In this document: piece by piece, positions 10,438 through 23,672 of the stretch
Position numbering within the stretch: the stretch's first letter is position 1
Layout: every line of letters begins with the position of its first letter
Assembly (NCBI GenBank): GCA_021014325.1
Contig: JAJGQC010000661.1
Coordinates: 186,001 to 250,000, forward strand
DNA length: 64,000 bases
Direction: 5' to 3'
Source of the DNA: Plazaster borealis
Lineage: Eukaryota; Echinodermata; Asteroidea; Forcipulatida; Labidiasteridae
Position numbers and translations under genes: made by a program
Notes under the pieces: generated by a model
What the model was told of the DNA's origin: nothing
The model's input: only the letters and a program-made list of their open reading frames with translations
Databases searched by the model: none

Positions 10438-12853
10438 AATCCAAAGGTAGTAATCCAATGGTAGTAAAAACACTGGAAGTTCCAAACTTAATTGCGAAAA
10501 GGGACTTGGACACATGCACGTGGCATGTGGGACTTACTTCCGGCCATGGTTATGGCCTATTAAAACCTATTGTTATCATCCACACCACTTTCATTATTAT
10601 TATTATTCATTGTATAATTGTCTTTGTGTTCTATAATTCTCTTTTGTTGGTTATATGTTTTGTTTTTTGGTTCTGCGCCTTGGAATCGGGTCTTGTACAC
10701 TAGATCTAGATAGATGGCGCATTATAAATGCATTATTATTAGGTGTTCGGCTCATTAGCCAAAAACCTATGGTAGTGAAAACACGGGAAGTTCCGAACTT
10801 AATTGCAAAAAGGGACTTGGACACATGCATGTGGCATGTGGGAGTTACTTCCGGCCATGGTTATGGCCTATTAAAACCTAGTGTTATCTATATTTCCTCT
10901 TTTGTTGCTTATATGTTTGTTTGTTTTTGGTTCTGCGCCTCGGAATAGGGTCTTGTACACTAGATCTAGATAGATGGTGCATTATAATGCATTATTATTA
11001 GGTGTTCGGCTCATTAGCCAAAAACCTATGGTAGTAAAAACACTGGAAGTTCCGAATTTAATTGCGAAAAGGGACTTGGACACATGCACGTGGTATGTGG
11101 GACTTACTTCCGGCCATGGTTATGGCCTATTAAAACCTATTGTTATGATCCACACCACTTTCATTATTACTATTATTCATTGTATAATTGTCTTTGTGTT
11201 CTATATTTCTCTTTTGTTGGTTATATGTTTTGTTTTTTGGTTCTGCGCCTTGGAATCGGGTCTTGTACACTAGATCTAGATAGATGGCGCATTATAAATG
11301 CATTATTATTAGGTGTTCGGCTCATTAGCCAAAAAACCTATGGTAGTAAAAACACTGGAAGTTCCGAACTTAATTGCGAAAAGGGACTTGGACACATGCA
11401 CATGGCATGTGGGAGTTACTGCCGGCCATGGTTATGGCCTATTAAAACCTATTGTTATCTATATTTCCTATTTTGTTGCTTATATGTTTGTTTGTTTTTG
11501 GTTCTGCGCCTCGGAATAGGGTCTTGTACACTAGATCTAGATAGATGGCGCATTATAAATGCATTATTATTAGGTGTTCGGCTCATTAGCCAAAAACCTA
11601 TGGTAGTAAAAACACTGGAAGTTCCGAACTTAATTGCGAAAAGGGACTTGGACACATGCACGTGGCATGTGGGACTTACTTCCGGCCATGGTTATGGCCT
11701 ATTAAAACCTATTGTTATCATCCACACCACTTTCATTATTAATATTATTCATTGTATAATTGTCTTTGTGTTCTATATTTCCTCTTTTGTTGCTTATATG
11801 TTTGTTTGTTTTTGGTTCTGCGCCTAGGAATAGGGTCTTGTACACTAGATCTAGATAGATGGTGCATTATAATGCATTATTATTAGGTGTTCGGCTCATT
11901 AGCCAAAAAACCTATGGTAGTAAAAACACTGGAAGTTCGGAACTTAATTGCGAAAAGGGACTTGGACACATGCATGTGGCATGTGGGACTTACTTCCGGC
12001 CATGGTTATGGCCTATTAAAACCTATTGTTATCATCCACACCACTTTCATTATTATTATTATTCATTGTATAATTGTCTTTGTGTTCTATATTTCTCCTT
12101 TGTTGGTCTATGTTTTGTTTTTTTGGTTCTGCGCCTCGGAATCGGGTCTTGTACACTAGATCTAGATAGATGGCGCATTATAAATGCATTATTATTAGGT
12201 GTTCGGCTCATTAGCCAAAAACCTATGGTAGTGAAAACACTGGAAGTTCCGAACTTAATTGCGAAAAGGGACTTGGACACATGCACGTGGCATGTGGGAG
12301 TTACTTCCAGCCATGGTTATGGCCTATTAAAACCTATTGTTATTATCCACACTACTTTCATTATTATTATTATTCATTGTATAATTGTCTTTGTGTTCTA
12401 TATTTCTCTTTTGTTGGTTATATGTTTGTTTTTTTTGGTTCTGCGCCTCGGAATCGGGTCTTGTACACTAGATCTAGATAGATGGCGCATTATAAATGCA
12501 TTATAATTAGGTGTTCGGCTCATTAGCCAAAAACCTATGGTAGTGAAAACACTGGAAGTTCCGAACTTAATTGCGAAAAGGGAATTGGACACATGCACAT
12601 GGCATGTGGGAGTTACTTCCGGCCATGGTTATGGCCTATTAAAACCTATTTTTATCTATATTTCCTCTTTTGTTGCTTATATGTTTGTTTGTTTTTGGTT
12701 CTGCGTCTAGGAATAGGGTCTTGTACACTAGATCTAGATAGATGGTGCATTATAATGCATTATTATTAGGTGTTCGGCTCATTAGCCAAAAACCTATGGT
12801 AGTAAAAACACTGGAAGTTCCGAATTTAATTGCGAAAAGGGACTTGGACACAT

Positions 12854-13599
12854 CGTCAGCAATTTCACGAAGGGCCAAAAACCTTAAAAATCGATAAAAA
12901 ACTAATTTTGATTTTTTGGGTGGATTTGACTAAGGTGATCGGGATCTAACTATTTACGAAGTTATAGGTCTCAAAATTGTCTTGTTTCTTAATTACGCTA
13001 AGTTGATAAATGACAAAAACCTCAAGAACCTGGAATTATGTTTTCACGAAGAGCCAAAAACCTTTTTGTAAATTTGTTGTATACCTTACCACGTTGATTG
13101 TACAGATGGCACAGTGCCAATCATGAGCGCGCCGGCTTTTGCGTTTTCACGAAGCGCCAAAAACTTAAAAGGACAAAAAATAAGCACCACCTGATATTGT
13201 GTTTTCACGAAGTGCAGAAAAGTGTATTGCTCTACCGCGTGGAATTATCCCTTGGCACGGTGCCAAAAGTGGGTGCTCCGGCTTTTGCGTTTTCACGAAC
13301 AGCCAAAAAGTTTATACACGACGCGCTGCATGCAGACCATGTTTTGTAACGTTTTCACGAAGAGAACATTTTGTTAATGAAATAATTACTCAGTAATTAA
13401 ACACGTTAGGGACAAAATTGAAACAGATTTGTATGGTTTAGGATCTCTTCTTCCCTGACATGTAACAAATTCCAAGATTAAATTTCGAATAGTCTACCAA
13501 CTAGTAGTTTCAAAATTAGCTAAACTTAAAACGCGGTTTTCTCGAAACAGACATATTTGGCCGCAGGGGACTTTTTGGCCCTTCGTGAAATTGCTGACG
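12854..13599. mobile_element. TIR transposon with internal TTTTCACGAA motifs, 4-bp TSD
   Basis: Inverted ends CGTCAGCAATTTCACGAAGG and the matching CCTTCGTGAAATTGCTGACG are flanked by ACAT on both sides (12850-12853 and 13600-13603). The interrupted satellite unit (GGACACATGCATGTGG) is restored when the element and one ACAT are removed. Inside, a TTTTCACGAAG motif, mostly followed by GCC and A-runs, recurs in one orientation at about 13040, 13143, 13201, 13289 and 13351. No transposase frame is visible. Relatives lie at 39429-39971 and about 31511-31957. Superfamily unknown; 4-bp target duplications are known for Sola and Chapaev types. Confidence 0.85.
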
Positions 13600-14240
13600 A
13601 CATGCATGTGGCATGTGGGACTTACTTCCGGCCATGGTTATGGCCTATTAAAACCTATTGTTATCATCCACACCACTTTCATTATTATTATTATTTATTG
13701 TATAATTGTCTTTGTGTTCTATATTTCTCTTTTGTTGGTCTATGTTTTGTTTTTTTGGTTCTGCGCCTCGGAATCGGGTCTTGTACACTAGATCTAGATA
13801 GATGGCGCATTATAAATGCATTATTATTAGGTGTTCGGCTCATTAGCCAAAAACCTATGGTAGTGGAAACACTGGAAGTTCCGAACTTAATTGCGAAAAG
13901 GGACTTGGACACATGCACGTGGCATGTGGGAGTTACTTCCAGCCATGGTTATGGCCTGTTAAAACCTATTGTTATTATCCACACCACTTTCATTATTATT
14001 ATTATTCATTGTATAATTGTCTTTGTGTTCTATATTTCTCTTTTGTTGGTTATATGTTTGGTTTTTTTGGTTCTGCGCCTCGGAATCGGGTCTTGTACAC
14101 TAGATCTAGATAGATGGCGCATTATAAATGCATTATTATTAGGTGTTCGGCTCATCAGCTGAAAATCTATTGTTATCGTTAAGTTTTTTTTGGGTTTTTT
14201 CTGCCTCTTCTTCTTCTCCCTGAACCTTTTCTTGCAGATT
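13600..14240 (+). repeat. LINE-3'-derived satellite array, distal block
   Basis: Two further array units (marker sites at about 13790 and 14102) after the TIR transposon, ending with the polypyrimidine tract and CTTGCAGATTTCGC. The LINE coding segment that follows this tract elsewhere is absent here and other sequence begins (AAAAAGTATAAG). Confidence 0.85.
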
Positions 14241-14628
14241 TCGCAAAAAGTATAAGTTGTAAAACTTTAAACTTGGCATGTACTTGAACCGTAACATGAA
14301 GACGGCATGCAAAAAATGACGTCATGATGACGTCATCACGTGTCGAATTACAAGGTTTTTATACTTTGCTACGCCTAGTAAATTGAAAGTAGCAGAAAGT
14401 GACAATGTTTTTTTGAGTTGTTTTTAACTGGCAAGTGTTTGGTTTAAACAATTTGGACCGGTGAAGTCACACATTTCAAAAGCGTCCCGTAGCGGCAGGT
14501 TGAAAAAAGTTAAAAACACTCATTTACTAGATGTCTGTGGCAATGTTTATGAGAATTTCTTCAAAACTGGTCCCATGCATCAAAACTGGATTGTTCTCTC
14601 AACGAAAGTTGCCGCATCATCACTGGGT
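14241..14628. other. Non-coding spacer with CRE-like palindrome
   Basis: Contains TGACGTCATGATGACGTCA at 14317-14335, a near-perfect palindrome with two TGACGTCA sites. The stretch 14461-14520 (CCCGTAGCGGCAGGTTGAAA) resembles, in inverse orientation, the region at 54780-54870, so this is probably a dispersed repeat. No gene recognised. Confidence 0.5.
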
Positions 14629-15150
14629 GCCTTAAACCAACCAGGACAGATCAACTATATCTACTCACTGGCATTACCCCACCCGACTTCAGGAGAGCTG
14701 TTGCCAGTCAGGCAGAACAGTCAAGGCAGCCATTCCAGCAGCACCCACCAGTAACCCCCCCGTCTGCGATCTTCATCACTTCGACCCTACCACTTGAGAT
14801 AGCCTTAAACCAACCAGGACAGATCAACTATATCTACTCACTGGCATTACCCCACCCGACTTCAGGAGAGCTGTTGCCAGTCAGGCAGAACGGTCAAGGC
14901 AGCCATTCCAGCAGCACCCACCAGTAACCCCCCCGTCTGCGATCTTCATCACTTCGACCCTACCACTTGAGATAGCCTTAAACCAACCAGGACAGATCAA
15001 CTATATCTACTCACTGGCATTACCCCACCCGACTTCAGGAGAGCTGTTGCCAGTCAGGCAGAACGGTCAAGGCAGCCATTCCAGCAGCACCCACCAGTAA
15101 CACCACCGTCTGCGATCTTCATCACTTCGACCCTACCACTTGAGATAGCG
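14629..15150 (+). repeat. Three tandem 173-bp copies of a LINE coding segment
   Basis: Units start at 14629, 14802 and 14975 with GCCTTAAACCAACCAGGACA. One frame reads LTGITPPDFRRAVASQAERS and then HPPVTPPSA, typical of the region after the RT domain in invertebrate LINEs. Copies are almost identical, differing by a few bases (AACAG/AACGG; CCCCCC/CACCAC). The triplication is tandem, so it arose after insertion. Confidence 0.8.
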
Positions 15151-15154
15151 CAAT

Positions 15155-18100
15155 CCAATGGTAGTAAAAACCAAATTAAATCCAAATCCAAATGAAATCC
15201 CAATCAAATCCTAATCAAATCGAAATCGAAATCAAATCCAAATTAAATCCAAACCAATTCCAAATCAAATCCAAATGAAATCCTAATCAAATCCAAACCA
15301 AATCCAAATAAAATCCTAATAAAATCCTAATCAAATCCAAATCAAATCCAAATCAAATCCAAATTAAATCCAAATCCAAATCAAATCCTAATCAAATCCA
15401 AATCCAAATGAAATCCTAATCAAATCCTAATCAAATCCAAATCAAATCCAAATCAAATCCAAACCAAATCCAACCCAAATCCAAATCAAATGCAAATCAA
15501 GTCCAAATCAAAATGAAATCCAAATCAAATCCAAATCCAAATGAAATCCTAATCAAATCCAAATCAAATCCAAATCCAAATGAAATCCTTATCAAATCCT
15601 AATCAAATCCAAATCAAATCCAAATTAAATCTAAATCCAAATGAAATCCCAATCAAATCCAAATCAAAATCCAAATTAAATCCAAACCAAATCCAAATCA
15701 AATCCAAATCCAAATCAAATCCTAATCAAATCCAAATCAAATCCAAATTAAATCCAAATCCAAATGAAATCCTTATCAAATCCTAATCAAATCCAAATCA
15801 AATCCAAACCCAAATCAAATCCAAATCAAATCCAAATCAAATCCAAGTCAAATCCAAATCAAATCCAAATTAAATCTAAATCCAAATGAAATCCCAATCA
15901 AATCCTAATCAAATCCAAATCCAATCCAAATTAAATCCAAATCAAATCCAAATCCAAATGAAATCCTACTCAAATCCAAATTAAATCCAAATGCAAATGA
16001 AATCCTTATCAAATCCTAATCAAATCCAAATCAAATCCAAATCAAATTCAAATCCAAATCAAATCCAAATCAAATCCAAATCAAATCCAAATCAAATCCA
16101 AATTAAATCTAAATTCAAATCAAATCCAAATCAAATCCTAATCAAATCCAAATCCAAATCAAATCCAAATTAAATTTAAATCCAAATGAAATCCTAATCA
16201 AATCGAAATTAAATCCAAATCCAAATGAAATCCTAATCAAATCCTACTCAAATCCAAATCAAATCCAAATCAAATCCAAATCCAAATGAAATCCTACTCA
16301 AATCCAAATGAAATCCAAATTAAATCCAAATCCAAATTAAATCCTTATCAAATCCTAATCAAATCCAAATCACATCCAAATCCAAATCAAATCCAAATCA
16401 AATCCAAATTAAATCTAAATCCAAATGAAATCCAAATCAAATCCTAATCAAAACCAAATCCAAATCAAATCCAAATTAAATCCAAACCAAATCCAAATCA
16501 AATCCAAATTAAATCTAAATCCAAATGAAATCCCAATCAAATCCAAATTAAATCCAAACCAAATCCAAATCAAATCCAAATCAAATCCTAATCAAATTCA
16601 AACCAAATCCATATCAAATCCAAATCCAAATGAAATCCTAATCAAATCCAAATCGAATTCAAATTAAATCCAAATCCAAATGAAATCCTTATCAAATCCT
16701 AATCAAATCCAAATCAAATCCAAATCCAAATCAAATCCAAATCAAATCCAAATCAAATCCAAATCAAATCCAAATCAAATCCAAATTAAATTTAAATCCA
16801 AATGAAATCCAAATCAAATCCTAATCAAATCCAAATTCAAATCAAATCCAAATGAAATCCAAATCAAATCCAAATTAAATCCAAATCAAAATGAAATCCT
16901 ATTCAAATCCAAATCAAATCCAAATTAAATCCAAATCCAAATGAAATCCTAATCAAATCTAAATCAAATCCAAATTAAATCCAAATCCAAATGAAATCCT
17001 TATCAAATCCTAATCAAATCCAAATCAAATCCAAATCAAATCCAAATTAAATCCAAATCCAAATCAAATCCAAATTAAATTTAAATCAAAATGAAATCCT
17101 AATCAAATCCAAATCAAATTTAAATCAAAATGAAATCCAAATCAAATCCAAATTAAATCCAAATCCAAATGAAATCCTAATCAAATCTTAATCAAATCCA
17201 AATCAAATCCAAATCAAATCCAAATCCAAATGAAATCCTACTCAAATCCAAATCAAATCCAAATCAAATCCAAATCAAATCCAAATTAAATTTAAATCCA
17301 AATGAAATCCAAATCAAATCCTAATCAAATCCAAATTCAAATCAAATCCAAATTAAATCCAAATCAAATCCAAATTAAATCCAAATCAAAATGAAATCCT
17401 ATTCAAATCCAAATCAAATCCAAATTAAATCAAAATCCAAATGAAATCCTAATCAAATCTAAATCAAATCCAAATTAAATCCAAATCCAAATGAAATCCT
17501 TATCAAATCCTAATCAAATCCAAATCAAATCCAAATCAAATCCAAATTAAATCCAAATCAAAATGAAATCCTGTTCAAATCCAAATCAAATCCAAATTAA
17601 ATCCAAATCAAAATGAAATCCTATTCAAATCCAAATCAAATCCAAATTAAATCAAAATCCAAATGAAATCCTAATCAAATCTAAATCAAATCCAAATTAA
17701 ATCCAAATCCAAATGAAATCCTTATCAAATCCTAATCAAATCCAAATCAAATCCAAATCAAATCCAAATTAAATCCAAATCCAAATCAAATCCAAATTAA
17801 ATTTAAATCAAAATGAAATCCTAATCAAATCCAAATCAAATCCAAATTAAATTTAAATCAAAATGAAATCCTAATCAAATCCAAATCAAATCCAAATTAA
17901 ATCCAAATCCAAATGAAATCCTAATCAAATCTTAATCAAATCCAAATCAAATCCACATCAAATCCAAATCCAAATGAAATCCTACTCAAATCCAAATGAA
18001 ATCCAAATCCAAATGAAATCCTACCCTAATCCAAATCAAATCCAAATGAAATCCTAATCAAATCCAAACCAAATCCATATCAAATCCAAATCCAAATGAA

Positions 18101-21100
18101 ATCCTAATCAAATCCAAATCAAATCCAAATTAAATCCAAATCCAAATGAAATCCTTATCAAATCTTAATCAAATCCAAATCAAATCCAAATCCAAATCAA
18201 ATCCAAATCAAATCCAAATCAAATCCAAATCAAATTAAATCTAAATCCAAATCAAATCCAAATCAAATCCAAATTCAAATCAAATCCAAATCAAATCCAA
18301 ATCAAATCCAAATCAAAATGAAATCCTAATCAAATCCAAATCAAATCCAAATTAAATCCAAATCCAAATGAAATCCTAATCAAATCCTAATCAAATCCAA
18401 ATCAAATCCAAATCAAATCCAAACCAAATCCAAACCAAATCCAAATCAAATGCAAATCAAGTCCAAATCAAATCCAAATCCAAATGAAATCCTTATTAAA
18501 TCCTAATCAAATCCAAATCAAATCCAAATTAAATCTAAATCCAAATGAAATCCCAATCAAATCCAAATCAAAATCCAAATTAAATCCAAACCAAATCCAA
18601 ATCAAATCCAAATCCAAATCAAATCCTAATCAAATCCAAATCAAATCCAAATTAAATCCAAATCCAAATGAAATCCTTATCAAATCCTAATCAAATCCAA
18701 ATCAAATCCAAACCCAAATCAAATCCAAAATCAAATCCAAATCAAATCCAAATCAAATCCAAATCAAATCCAAATTAAATCTAAATCCAAATGAAATCCC
18801 AATCAAATCCTAATCAAATCCAAATCCAATCCAAATTAAATCCAAATCAAATCCAAATCCAAATGAAATCCTACTCAAATCCAAATTAAATCCAAATGCA
18901 AGTGAAATCCTACTCAAATCCAAATGAAATCCAAATTAAATCCAAATCCAAATGAAATCCTTATCAAATTTTAATGAAATCCAAATCAAATCCAAATCCA
19001 AATCAAATCCAAATCAAATCCAAATCAAATCCAAATTAAATTTAAATCCAAATGAAATCCCAATCAAATCCTAATCAAAACCAAATCCAAATCAAATCCA
19101 AATTAAATCCAAACCAAATCCAAATCAAATCCAAATTAAATCTAAATCCAAATGAAATCCCAATCAAATCGAAATCCAAATCGAATCCAAATTAAATCCA
19201 AACCAAATCCAAATCAAATCCAAATGAAATCCTAATCAAATCCAAATGAAATCCTAATCAAATCCAAACCAAATCCATATCAAATCCAAATCCAAATGAA
19301 ATCCTAATCAAATCCAAATTAAATCCAAATGAAATCCTTATCAAATCTTAATCAAATCCAAATCAAATCCAAATCCAAATCAAATCCAAATCAAATCCAA
19401 ATCAAATCCAAATCAAATTAAATCTAAATCCAAATCAAATCCAAATCAAATCCAAATTCAAATCAAATCCAAATCAAATCCAAATCAAATCCAAATCAAA
19501 ATGAAATCCTAATCAAATCCAAATCAAATCCAAATTAAATCCAAATCCAAATGAAATCCTAATCAAATCCTAATCAAATCCAAATCAAATCCAAATCAAA
19601 TCCAAACCAAATCCAACCCAAATCCAAATCAAATGCAAATCAAGTCCAAATCAAAATGAAATCCAAATCAAATCCAAATCCAAATGAAATCCTAATCAAA
19701 TCCAAATCAAATCCAAATCCAAATGAAATCCTTATCAAATCCTAATCAAATCCAAATCAAATCCAAATTAAATCTAAATCCAAATGAAATCCCAATCAAA
19801 TCCAAATCAAAATCCAAATTAAATCCAAACCAAATCCAAATCAAATCCAAATCCAAATGAAATCCTAATCAAATCCAAATTAAATCCAAATCCAAATGAA
19901 ATCCTTATCAAATCCTAATCAAATCCAAATCAAATCCAAACCCAAATCAAATCCAAATCAAATCCAAATCAAATCCAAATCAAATCCAAATCAAATCCAA
20001 ATCAAATCCAAATTAAATCTAAATCCAAATGAAATCCCAATCAAATCCTAATCAAATCCAAATCCAATCCAAATTAAATCCAAATCAAATCCAAATCCAA
20101 ATGAAATCCTACTCAAATCCAAATCAAATCCAAATCAAATCCAAATCAAATCCAAATTAAATTTAAATCCAAATCAAATCCTAATCAAATCCAAATTCAA
20201 ATCAAATCCAAATTAACTCCAAATCAAATCCAAATTAAATCCAAATCAAAATGAAATCCTATTCAAATCCAAATCAAATCCAAATTAAATCAAAATCCAA
20301 ATGAAATCCTAATCAAATCTAAATCAAATCCAAATTAAATCCAAATCCAAATGAAATCCTTATCAAATCCTAATCAAATCCAAATCAAATCCAAATCAAA
20401 TCCAAATTAAATCCAAATCCAAATCAAATCCAAATTAAATTTAAATCAAAATGAAATCCTAATCAAATCCAAATCAAATCCAAATTAAATTTAAATCAAA
20501 ATGAAATCCTAATCAAATCCAAATCAAATCCAAATTAAATCCAAATCCAAATGAAATCCTAATCAAATCTTAATCAAATCCAAATCAAATCCAAATCAAA
20601 TCCAAATCCAAATGAAATCCTACTCAAATCCAAATGAAATCCAAATCCAAATGAAATCCTACTCAAATCCAAATGAAATCCTTATCAAATCCTAATCAAA
20701 TCCAAATCAAATCCAAATCCAAATCAAATCCAAATCAAATCCAAATTAAATTTAAATCCAAATGAAATCCCAATCAAATCCTAATCAAAACCAAATCCAA
20801 ATCAAATCCAAATTAAATCCAAACCAAATCCAAATCAAATCCAAATTAAATCTAAATCCAAATGAAATCCCAATCAAATCGAAATCCAAATCAAATCCAA
20901 ATTAAATCCAAACCAAATCCAAATCAAATCCAAATGAAATCCTAATCAAATCCAAACCAAATCCATATGAAATCCAAATCCAAATGAAATCCTAATCAAA
21001 TCCATATCAAATCCAAATTAAATCCAAATCCAAATGAAATCCTTATCAAATCTTAATCAAATCCAAATCCAAATCAAATCCAAATCAAATCCAAATCAAA

Positions 21101-23672
21101 TCCAAACCAAATTAAATCTAAATCCAAATCAAATCCAAATCAAATCCAAATTCAAATCAAATCCAAATCAAATCCAAATCAAATCCAAATGAAATCCAAA
21201 TCAAAATGAAATCCTAATCAAATCCAAATCAAATCCAAATTAAATCCAAATCCAAATGAAATCCTAATCAAATCCTAATCAAATCCCAATCAAATCCAAA
21301 TCAAATCCAAACCAAATCCAAACCAAATCCAAATCAAATGCAAATCAACTCCAAATCAAAATGAAATCCAAATCAAATCCAAATCCAAATGAAATCCTAA
21401 TCAAATCCAAATCAAATCCAAATTAAATCCAAATCCAAATGAAATCCTTATCAAATCCTAATCAAATCCAAATCAAATCCAAATTAAATCTAAATCCAAA
21501 TGAAATCCCAATCAAATCCAAATCAAAATCCAAATTAAATCCAAACCAAATCCAAATCAAATCCAAATCCAAATGAAATCCTAATCAAGTCCAAATCAAA
21601 TCCAAATTAAATCCAAATCCAAATGAAATCCTTATCAAATCCTAAGCAAATCCAAATCAAATCCAAACCCAAATCAAATCCAAATCAAATCCAAATCAAA
21701 TCCAAATCAAATCCAAATCAAATCCAAATCAAATCCAAATCAAATCCAAATTAAATCTAAATCCAAATGAAATCCCAATCAAATCCTAATCAAATCCAAA
21801 TCCAATCCAAATTAAATCCAAATCAAATCCAAATCCAAATGAAATCCTACTCAAATCCGAATCAAATCCAAATTAAATCCAAATCCAAATGAAATCCTTA
21901 TCAAATCCTAATCAAATCCAAATCAAATCCAAATCCAAATTAAATCCAAATCAAATCCAAATCAAATCCAAATCAAATCTTAATCCAAATGAAATCCCAA
22001 TCAAATCCAAATCAAATCCAAATTAAATCTAAATCCAAATGAAATCCCAATCAAATCCTAATCAAATCCAAATCCAAATCAAATCCAAATTAAATCCAAA
22101 CCAAATCCAAATCAAATCCAAATTAAATCCAAATCCAAATGAAATCCTTACCAAATCCTGATCAAATCCAAATCAAAATCCAATCCAAATCAAATCCAAA
22201 TCAAATCCAAATTAAATCTAAATCCAAATGAAATCCCAATCAAATCCTAATCAAATCCAAATCCAAATCCAATCCAAACCAAATCCAAATCCAAATGAAA
22301 TCCTTATCAAATCCAAATCAAATCCAAATCAAATCCAAATTAAATCTAAATCCAAATAAAATCCCAATCAAATCCAAATCAAATCCAAATGAAATCCAAA
22401 CCAAATCCAAATCAAATCCAAATCCAAATGAAATCCTACTCAAATCCAAATGAAATTCAAATTAAATCCAAATCCAATTGAAATCCTTATCAAATCCTAA
22501 TCAAATCCAAATCAAATCCAAATCCAAATCCAATCCAAATCAAATCCAAATCAAATCCAAATTAAATCTAAATCCAAATTAAATCACAATCAAATCCTAA
22601 TCAAAACCAAATCAAAATCAAATCCAAATTAAATCCAAACCAAATACAAATCAAATCCAAATGAAATCCCAATCAAATCGAAATCCAAATCAAATCCAAA
22701 TTAAATCCAAACCAAATCCAAATCCAAATCAAATCCAAATGAAATCCTAATCAAATCCAAACCAAATCCATATCAAATCCAAATCCAAATGAAATCCTAA
22801 TCAAATCCAAATTAAATCCAAATCCAAATGAAATCCTTATCAAATCCTAATCAAATCCTAATCAAATCCACATCAAATCCAAATCGAAATCAAATCCAAA
22901 TCAAATCCAAATCATATCCAAATTAAATCTAAATCCAAATGAAATCCAAATCAAATCCAAATCAAATCCAAATTAAATCCAAATCAAAGCCAAATCAAAT
23001 CCAAATTAAATCTAAATCAAAATGAAATCCAAATCAAATCCTAATCAAATCCAAATCCAAATCAAATCAAAATTAAATCCTAATCAAATCCAAATCAAAT
23101 CCAAATGAAATCCTAATCAAATCCAAACCAAATCCATATCAAATCCAAATCCAAATGAAATCCTAATCAAATCCAAATTAAATCCAAATCCAAATGAAAT
23201 CCTTATCAAATCCTAATCAAATCCTAATCAAATCCACATCAAATCCAAATCGAAATCAAATCCAAATCAAATCCAAATCATATCCAAATTAAATCTAAAT
23301 CCAAATGAAATCCAAATCAAATCCAAATCAAATCCAAATTAAATCCAAATCAAAGCCAAATCAAATCCAAATTAAATCTAAATCAAAATGAAATCCAAAT
23401 CAAATCCTAATCAAATCCAAATCCAAATCAAATCAAAATTAAATCCTAATCAAATCCAAATCAAATCCAAATTAAATCCAAATCCAAATGAAATTCTTAT
23501 GAAATCCTAATGAAATCCAAATCCAAATCAAATCAAATCAAATCCAAATCAAATCCAAATCAAATCCAAATCCAAATGAAATCCTAATCAAATCCAAATC
23601 AAATCCTAATCAAATCCAAATCAAATCCAAACAAATCCAAATCAAATCCAAATGAAATCCAATTGAAATCCA
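15155..23672 (+). repeat. 8.5-kb CAAATC-type satellite
   Basis: Continuous array built from AAATCC and AAATC steps (basic period 5-6 bp, combined 11-12 bp) with variants AAATTAAATCC, AAATGAAATCC and TAATCAAATCC. The plus strand has almost no G outside AAATGAAATCC. Higher-order structure is visible: a rare variant cluster (ATGCAAATCAAGTCC or close forms) recurs near 15.49, 18.45, 19.63 and 21.34 kb, and 22.74-23.10 kb repeats at 23.10-23.47 kb with a 365-bp offset. Open frames of Asn-Pro-Asn-Gln-Ile-Gln type are repeat artefacts. Confidence 0.95.

Larger units (their letters stand above)
5811..12853 (+). repeat. LINE-3'-derived satellite array, main block
   Basis: Tandem array marked by GGTCTTGTACACTAGATCTA once per unit, at about 5975, 6516, 6774, 7081, 7341, 7880, 8138, 8450, 8709, 9018, 9279, 9591, 9902, 10162, 10710, 10966, 11272, 11532, 11847, 12160, 12471 and 12730. 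Spacing alternates mainly between about 259 and 310 bp; three of about 540 bp carry a LINE coding insert. Longer units contain ATCCACACCACTTTC and an ATT tract. Higher-order copies are visible: 5.99-7.35 kb and 7.35-8.72 kb match with a 1364-bp offset. Each unit has a hairpin TTCGGCTCATTAGCC(A)AA. Open frames up to 422 codons are a by-product of the repeat. Confidence 0.9.

Noticed and set aside
15580..18690. Asn/Pro/Gln/Ile/Lys-rich open frames
   Set aside because: Direct translation of CAAATC-type satellite; no start context, composition or domain supports a protein.
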